A stretch of DNA of 64,000 bases from contig CAWBGG010000007.1 of NCBI GenBank assembly GCA_963788205.1, positions 434,001 to 498,000 on the forward strand, read 5' to 3'. The DNA comes from CAVVMA01 sp963788205 (GTDB lineage Bacteria > Desulfobacterota > Binatia > Binatales > Binataceae). The notes under the pieces were generated by a model, which was given only the letters and a program-made list of their open reading frames with translations, searched no databases and was not told where the DNA came from. The position numbers were made by a program, and so were the translations under genes. Shown piece by piece: positions 61,901-64,000 of this stretch; within the stretch, counting starts at the first letter, position 1, and each line of letters opens with the position of its first letter.

Positions 61901-62101
61901 GGCTTGCTGACGCCCATCGACAATGCCTATGACGGGCGCGAGGCGATCATCGCGAAAGGCACCGACCAGTGGGGTTATCCGACCGGCGGCGAGGCGGCCA
62001 ACTACGGCGACTTCGTCGATTCCGTCCAGTCGGCGAACTACAGTATCTATTCCCGGTTGATAGCCAGCTCACCAACACCGGTTCCGCAGCCAACCCCGTA
62101 A
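58934..62101 (+). CDS. Large secreted Thr-Pro-linker protein with glycoside-hydrolase-like domain (1055 aa)
   Basis: After a signal segment (LAAILMIAILASAGSASA, about residues 53-70) comes a Pro-Thr repeat region (PTPTPTQRPTPTPTQRPTA, 80-170), then a beta-sandwich-like domain (GSALTITTPARLTAGASVMIA ... SGGTLVLTFAWSDN, 180-380) and a second Pro-Thr linker. The last ~580 residues (from LDAYGGTTAIQCP) are the same domain as the whole of the 49.8-kb lipoprotein. The start is uncertain: ATG 58934 or 58982. It lies on the opposite strand from its paralogue, 7.3 kb away. Function: probably polysaccharide degradation or binding at the surface. Confidence 0.75.
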   Translation: MVSVVRVAPGDWGRPAMERTGALETVSIAFAQNTHRSAASAIGRLRPATRIAPLAAILMIAILASAGSASASPSPWWWLLPTPTPIPTASPTPRPTPTPTPTQRPTPTPTQRPTPTPTQRPTATPTQRPTATPTQRPTPTPTRVPTATPTPTAAPSNTNTRLTGPPPSPIDTTTSTVAIGSALTITTPARLTAGASVMIASVTAQIGSRGPAVVITPPAGWTLFAHQSNNLSPPMWAYCEVWWYWKVYQSTDPSSFTWNFNNSSPDFSGAITGWANANLANPIDVSATNYTAYPPGVFSAGPPSLTPNFSGGTLVLTFAWSDNPGAVTSANAGLTALHSQIVDADGETLDDYYQNAPVTAGAATSANYQSAAAADGAFVGGAFVIEASAATTPDPTVSPTPAWTQTPAVTLTPIATPRPTATLVPKSTITPPAATPCPTATASPAVAATPSPTPTLAPMPSPTPTVDPPAGDPALDAYGGTTAIQCPSGPKAHFYTEKISNRWWLCDPAGNGFFLKGVYDVAWQDSSILTNAVSRKYATGPNSNWEANWGLQSVRRLMLWGFNTLSEYTSEYAWPGMTANWNTSDGTIPQKMPFLCYENPSFYSLTNDSNYVAAPVKDILNGVKSNIYTGYRSHIIDAFDSNFGAWLGGALQNDWATGVAMGLHNDYFIGFDMDESDDTMGIRAGPDFATVDDSYTGLLQSGHNVPSTAWLVLVTDPMQTRNQSVGVSYSNATVFSKQAMSTYFSSEYAGSIAALNAAWGSHYSTFGTTDRGGVAAIQNGGYLSFGIGSGLLDEDGTCPSRSAGQTCWVGTDPYNLTGETVAMQADMSGFLSYWLDQYFGAQKAQYSRYAPGYLLTQEIGGWGAPPRKEVLTEAAKYVDIFTLEEIPPYPCFNCTDAQARINFTAQYGGDKPWMNWQGFIAQPDSYLSSVMPPPGYSGTPAFTSQQARGAAYQNMVNTFLSTADANGTYHIVGLEWWSMYDMASQQTNWGLLTPIDNAYDGREAIIAKGTDQWGYPTGGEAANYGDFVDSVQSANYSIYSRLIASSPTPVPQPTP

Positions 62102-62104
62102 TAG

Positions 62105-63061
62105 CTATATCTGCACGGCTTCGCGATGACGGCCAAGGCGCGTCCAGAGCGGCGGCCGGCCGCGTTCGAGCTCGCGCAGATATCTGACCGTTGCTGACCG
62201 GATCGGAGTGCGGTCCCGCCGGATCTGCGGCAGCGCGGCGATTCCGTCCCTGATCGCGCGAAGGTAAGCCCGCAAGTGCCGCGAGCGAATCGCGAAGTAC
62301 AGCATCATCGCGAGCTTCCACGACAGAAACGATACGCCCGCAATCAATGGGTAGTCTTTATACGCAATCCAGATGTAGTTCCGCGTATAATAGTAATAAG
62401 GCCGATCGGGCGCGCGGGTCTCGGACGCCATCGAATGCCGGATGCGGACGCGCGGCTCGTAGAGAATCCTGAAGCCCTTGTCCAGCGCTCTCAGCGCCAA
62501 GTCCCAACCCTCGGTGCCAAAGAACAGCGGCGCGTAGTAGAGGCCGGTCAACTCGTAGACTTCGCGCCGGATGGCGCACGCGCCCTCGACGAAGAAGTTG
62601 GTCTCGAACTCGGTCTGGCCGAACTCGGTCGAGCTTCGCGGATGACACCACTCGCGAACGCGCAGCGCGCCGGTCTGCTCGTCGCACACCTGAAAGGACA
62701 AAATGTGAATGTCGGGCCGGCGCTCGAGGGTGTCGACCGCCTTGCTGATCTCGAAGGGGCTCTCGAAGAAGACATCGTTGTCGAGCGTGATGACGATCGC
62801 GCCGCGGGCCGCGGCGATGCCGGCGTTGCGCCCTGCGGCAGCGCCGCCGTTGTGCGCCAGCTCGATCAGCCGCGCCTCGGGCGCATGCGCGGCCAGGTAT
62901 TCACCGATGCCGTCCTGCGAATTGTTGTCGACGACGATTATCTCGCGGTTCGCATACGACTGCCCGCGCACCGATTCGAGGCTCCGCACGAACGCTTCGC
63001 GGCGCTTGTAGTTGAGAATGACGACGCTCACCAGCGGCGAAGGCGGGACCGGCGCGGTCAC
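62105..63061 (-). CDS. Family 2 glycosyltransferase (318 aa)
   Basis: GTG 63061 overlaps the stop of the upstream GT gene (GTGA). The GT-A fold is seen in LVSVVILNYKRREAFVRSLES (about residues 10-30), IIVVDNNSQDG, ITLDNDVFF (the DxD-like metal site, about 91-99) and the acceptor-side segment LFFGTEGWDLALRALDKGF (about 185-203). Membrane-like segments near the C-terminus (FLSWKLAMMLYFAI) suggest membrane association. It is cotranscribed with the upstream GT4 gene. Confidence 0.88.
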   Translation of the reverse strand: MTAPVPPSPLVSVVILNYKRREAFVRSLESVRGQSYANREIIVVDNNSQDGIGEYLAAHAPEARLIELAHNGGAAAGRNAGIAAARGAIVITLDNDVFFESPFEISKAVDTLERRPDIHILSFQVCDEQTGALRVREWCHPRSSTEFGQTEFETNFFVEGACAIRREVYELTGLYYAPLFFGTEGWDLALRALDKGFRILYEPRVRIRHSMASETRAPDRPYYYYTRNYIWIAYKDYPLIAGVSFLSWKLAMMLYFAIRSRHLRAYLRAIRDGIAALPQIRRDRTPIRSATVRYLRELERGRPPLWTRLGRHREAVQI

Positions 63062-64000
63062 GAGGTCTTCTCCTGAAACGGGTTCGCATTCGCCGCGCGA
63101 GCCGATGCGGGCGACCGCGCTGCGACGCGCGCGCCGCCCCGGCAACAGCGGAGGTACAGGGATTCCGTCTCCGCGACCTGATGTTGCTCATTGTAGTGCT
63201 GACCTACAAAGCGGCGGCCGGCGCGCCCCAGATTGCGCGCCAGGCCGGGCGAGGCCAGCAGCCGGCAAATCGCCGCCGCAAGCGGCGCCGGTTGCCCCGC
63301 AGGCACCGCGAGGCCGGTCTTCTCATCGAAGACCACTTCAGCAGTGCCGTCGACCGCGGTACCGACCACGGCGCGTCCCGCCGCCAGCGACTCGATCGCT
63401 GCCAGCGGCAAGCCCTCGTAAAACGAGGGCAGGACGCTGAAAGCGGCCAGCGCGAGCCAGTCTGGAACGTTCGATTGATAGCCGGGGAACAGGACCGAAG
63501 CGCTGATCCCGAGTGCGGCGGCCTTGGCCTCCAACTCCGGGCGCAGTCCGCCTTCACCCAGACATACCAGCCGCGCTTCCGGAAACGAGCTTGCGACCGA
63601 TTGCCAGGCCTCTAGCAGCACGCCGTGTCCCTTCTGCGGTTCCAACCGCGCCAGCGCCAGCACTACGGGCGCGTCCGGCGCGATACCAAAACTCGCGCGC
63701 AGCGCGGGCGGCGGGGCGTGATCGGGATCGAATCGTTCGAGCGCGATTCCGTTGCGGACCACGATGACCTTTCGAGCCGGAAGCCGCTTTTCGTCTTTCA
63801 AATACCGGCCGGTCGCTTTCGACACCGCGATGAACGCGGTGACGAACCTGGCCAACCGGCGATCCACGAAATAGCTGCCCTTGAGCCGGCCGCGCCGCCA
63901 TCCTTCGCGTCCGTGACTGGTCTCGATGATCACCGGCACCCGCGCGAGCCATCCCAGCGGCGAGGCGAACCGGCTGGCCTGGAACATGTGCGAATGCAAC
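63058..64000 (-). CDS. Family 4 glycosyltransferase, C-terminal part (partial)
   Basis: The frame enters from the right window edge. The GT-B C-terminal half shows VVLALARLEPQKGHGVLLEAW (about residue 115 of the visible part), LFPGYQSNVPDWLALAAFSVLPSFYEGLPLAAIESLAAGRAVVGT (the EGLPLAAIE motif with the catalytic Glu-type pattern) and a nucleotide-sugar-binding region. Retaining GT4 enzymes build polysaccharide or lipid glycans. It overlaps the downstream GT2 by four bases, so they form one operon. Confidence 0.85.
   Translation of the reverse strand, partial: LHSHMFQASRFASPLGWLARVPVIIETSHGREGWRRGRLKGSYFVDRRLARFVTAFIAVSKATGRYLKDEKRLPARKVIVVRNGIALERFDPDHAPPPALRASFGIAPDAPVVLALARLEPQKGHGVLLEAWQSVASSFPEARLVCLGEGGLRPELEAKAAALGISASVLFPGYQSNVPDWLALAAFSVLPSFYEGLPLAAIESLAAGRAVVGTAVDGTAEVVFDEKTGLAVPAGQPAPLAAAICRLLASPGLARNLGRAGRRFVGQHYNEQHQVAETESLYLRCCRGGARVAARSPASARAANANPFQEKTS

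Overview
The window is a high-GC, gene-dense bacterial chromosome segment with vertical housekeeping genes (dnaE, prs, rplY/ctc, ispE, hflX, pgsA, tRNA-Gln, tRNA-Met) broken up by accessory blocks. Long Thr-Pro linkers, SBBP-repeat and Cys-rich secreted proteins, an Ltp2-like thiolase with a DUF35 partner, MeaB and a vanadium-haloperoxidase homologue fit an environmental (soil or sediment) deltaproteobacterium-like or Binatota-like lineage. That placement is inference from gene content and is low confidence. Several conserved genes are broken by single-base indels, so this may be a metagenome or long-read assembly.

Layout. 0-2.2 kb: thiolase C-terminus, DUF35 protein (frameshifted) and an amidohydrolase. 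2.3-4.2 kb: pgsA and hflX (minus). 4.2-7.8 kb: an accessory block with palindromic repeats and small genes of unknown function, bounded by a 23-bp near-exact repeat of the hflX 5' end. 7.9-16.5 kb: dnaE, rplY, prs, tRNA-Gln, ispE, a small membrane protein and a membrane-anchored alpha/beta hydrolase, all minus. 16.6-21.8 kb: a giant secreted SBBP/BNR/Cys-rich protein (frameshifted) flanked by a 55-bp direct repeat. 21.8-24.1 kb: meaB, a PPP-type phosphatase, and a GIY-YIG nuclease gene enclosed by a perfect 39-bp inverted repeat. 24.0-28.95 kb: an island between tRNA-Met and a 58-bp copy of its 3' part, carrying a SIR2-like protein, a broken HigA-type regulator, a haloperoxidase with the remnant of a second copy, and a toxin-antitoxin pair cut at the tRNA repeat.

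29.4-33.9 kb: two divergent operons sharing one promoter region. The minus one encodes a ubiquitin-like (Multi_ubiq-type) protein, an E1-like ThiF enzyme and a DUF6527 protein. The plus one encodes an XRE regulator, an ImmA/IrrE protease and an ExoI-like exonuclease in two overlapping frames. Together they look like a regulated conflict or stress system and are, with the GIY-YIG/palindrome unit, the most interesting part of the window. 34.0-43.9 kb: palindromic element, RNB ribonuclease, LOG protein, an IS630 copy and a MITE nested at the TA of the LOG stop codon, peroxiredoxin, DsbA-like protein, M48 protease, then an oxidative-stress group (DUF3501, Fe-S CCG protein, rubrerythrin, Fur/PerR regulator with an operator). 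44-49.7 kb: amino-acid permease, large hybrid histidine kinase, dienelactone hydrolase.

49.8-64 kb: a cell-surface cluster. Two secreted glycoside-hydrolase-like paralogues lie on opposite strands around a LicC/PntC-like cytidylyltransferase-aminotransferase fusion, a CDP-alcohol phosphotransferase, a FAD oxidoreductase, an ATP-grasp ligase, a FemAB-like transferase (frameshifted) and two glycosyltransferases. The simplest reading is synthesis and decoration of a phospho- or phosphono-headgroup lipid or glycan; the substrate cannot be read from sequence. No CRISPR array, rRNA, integrase or phage structural gene was seen.
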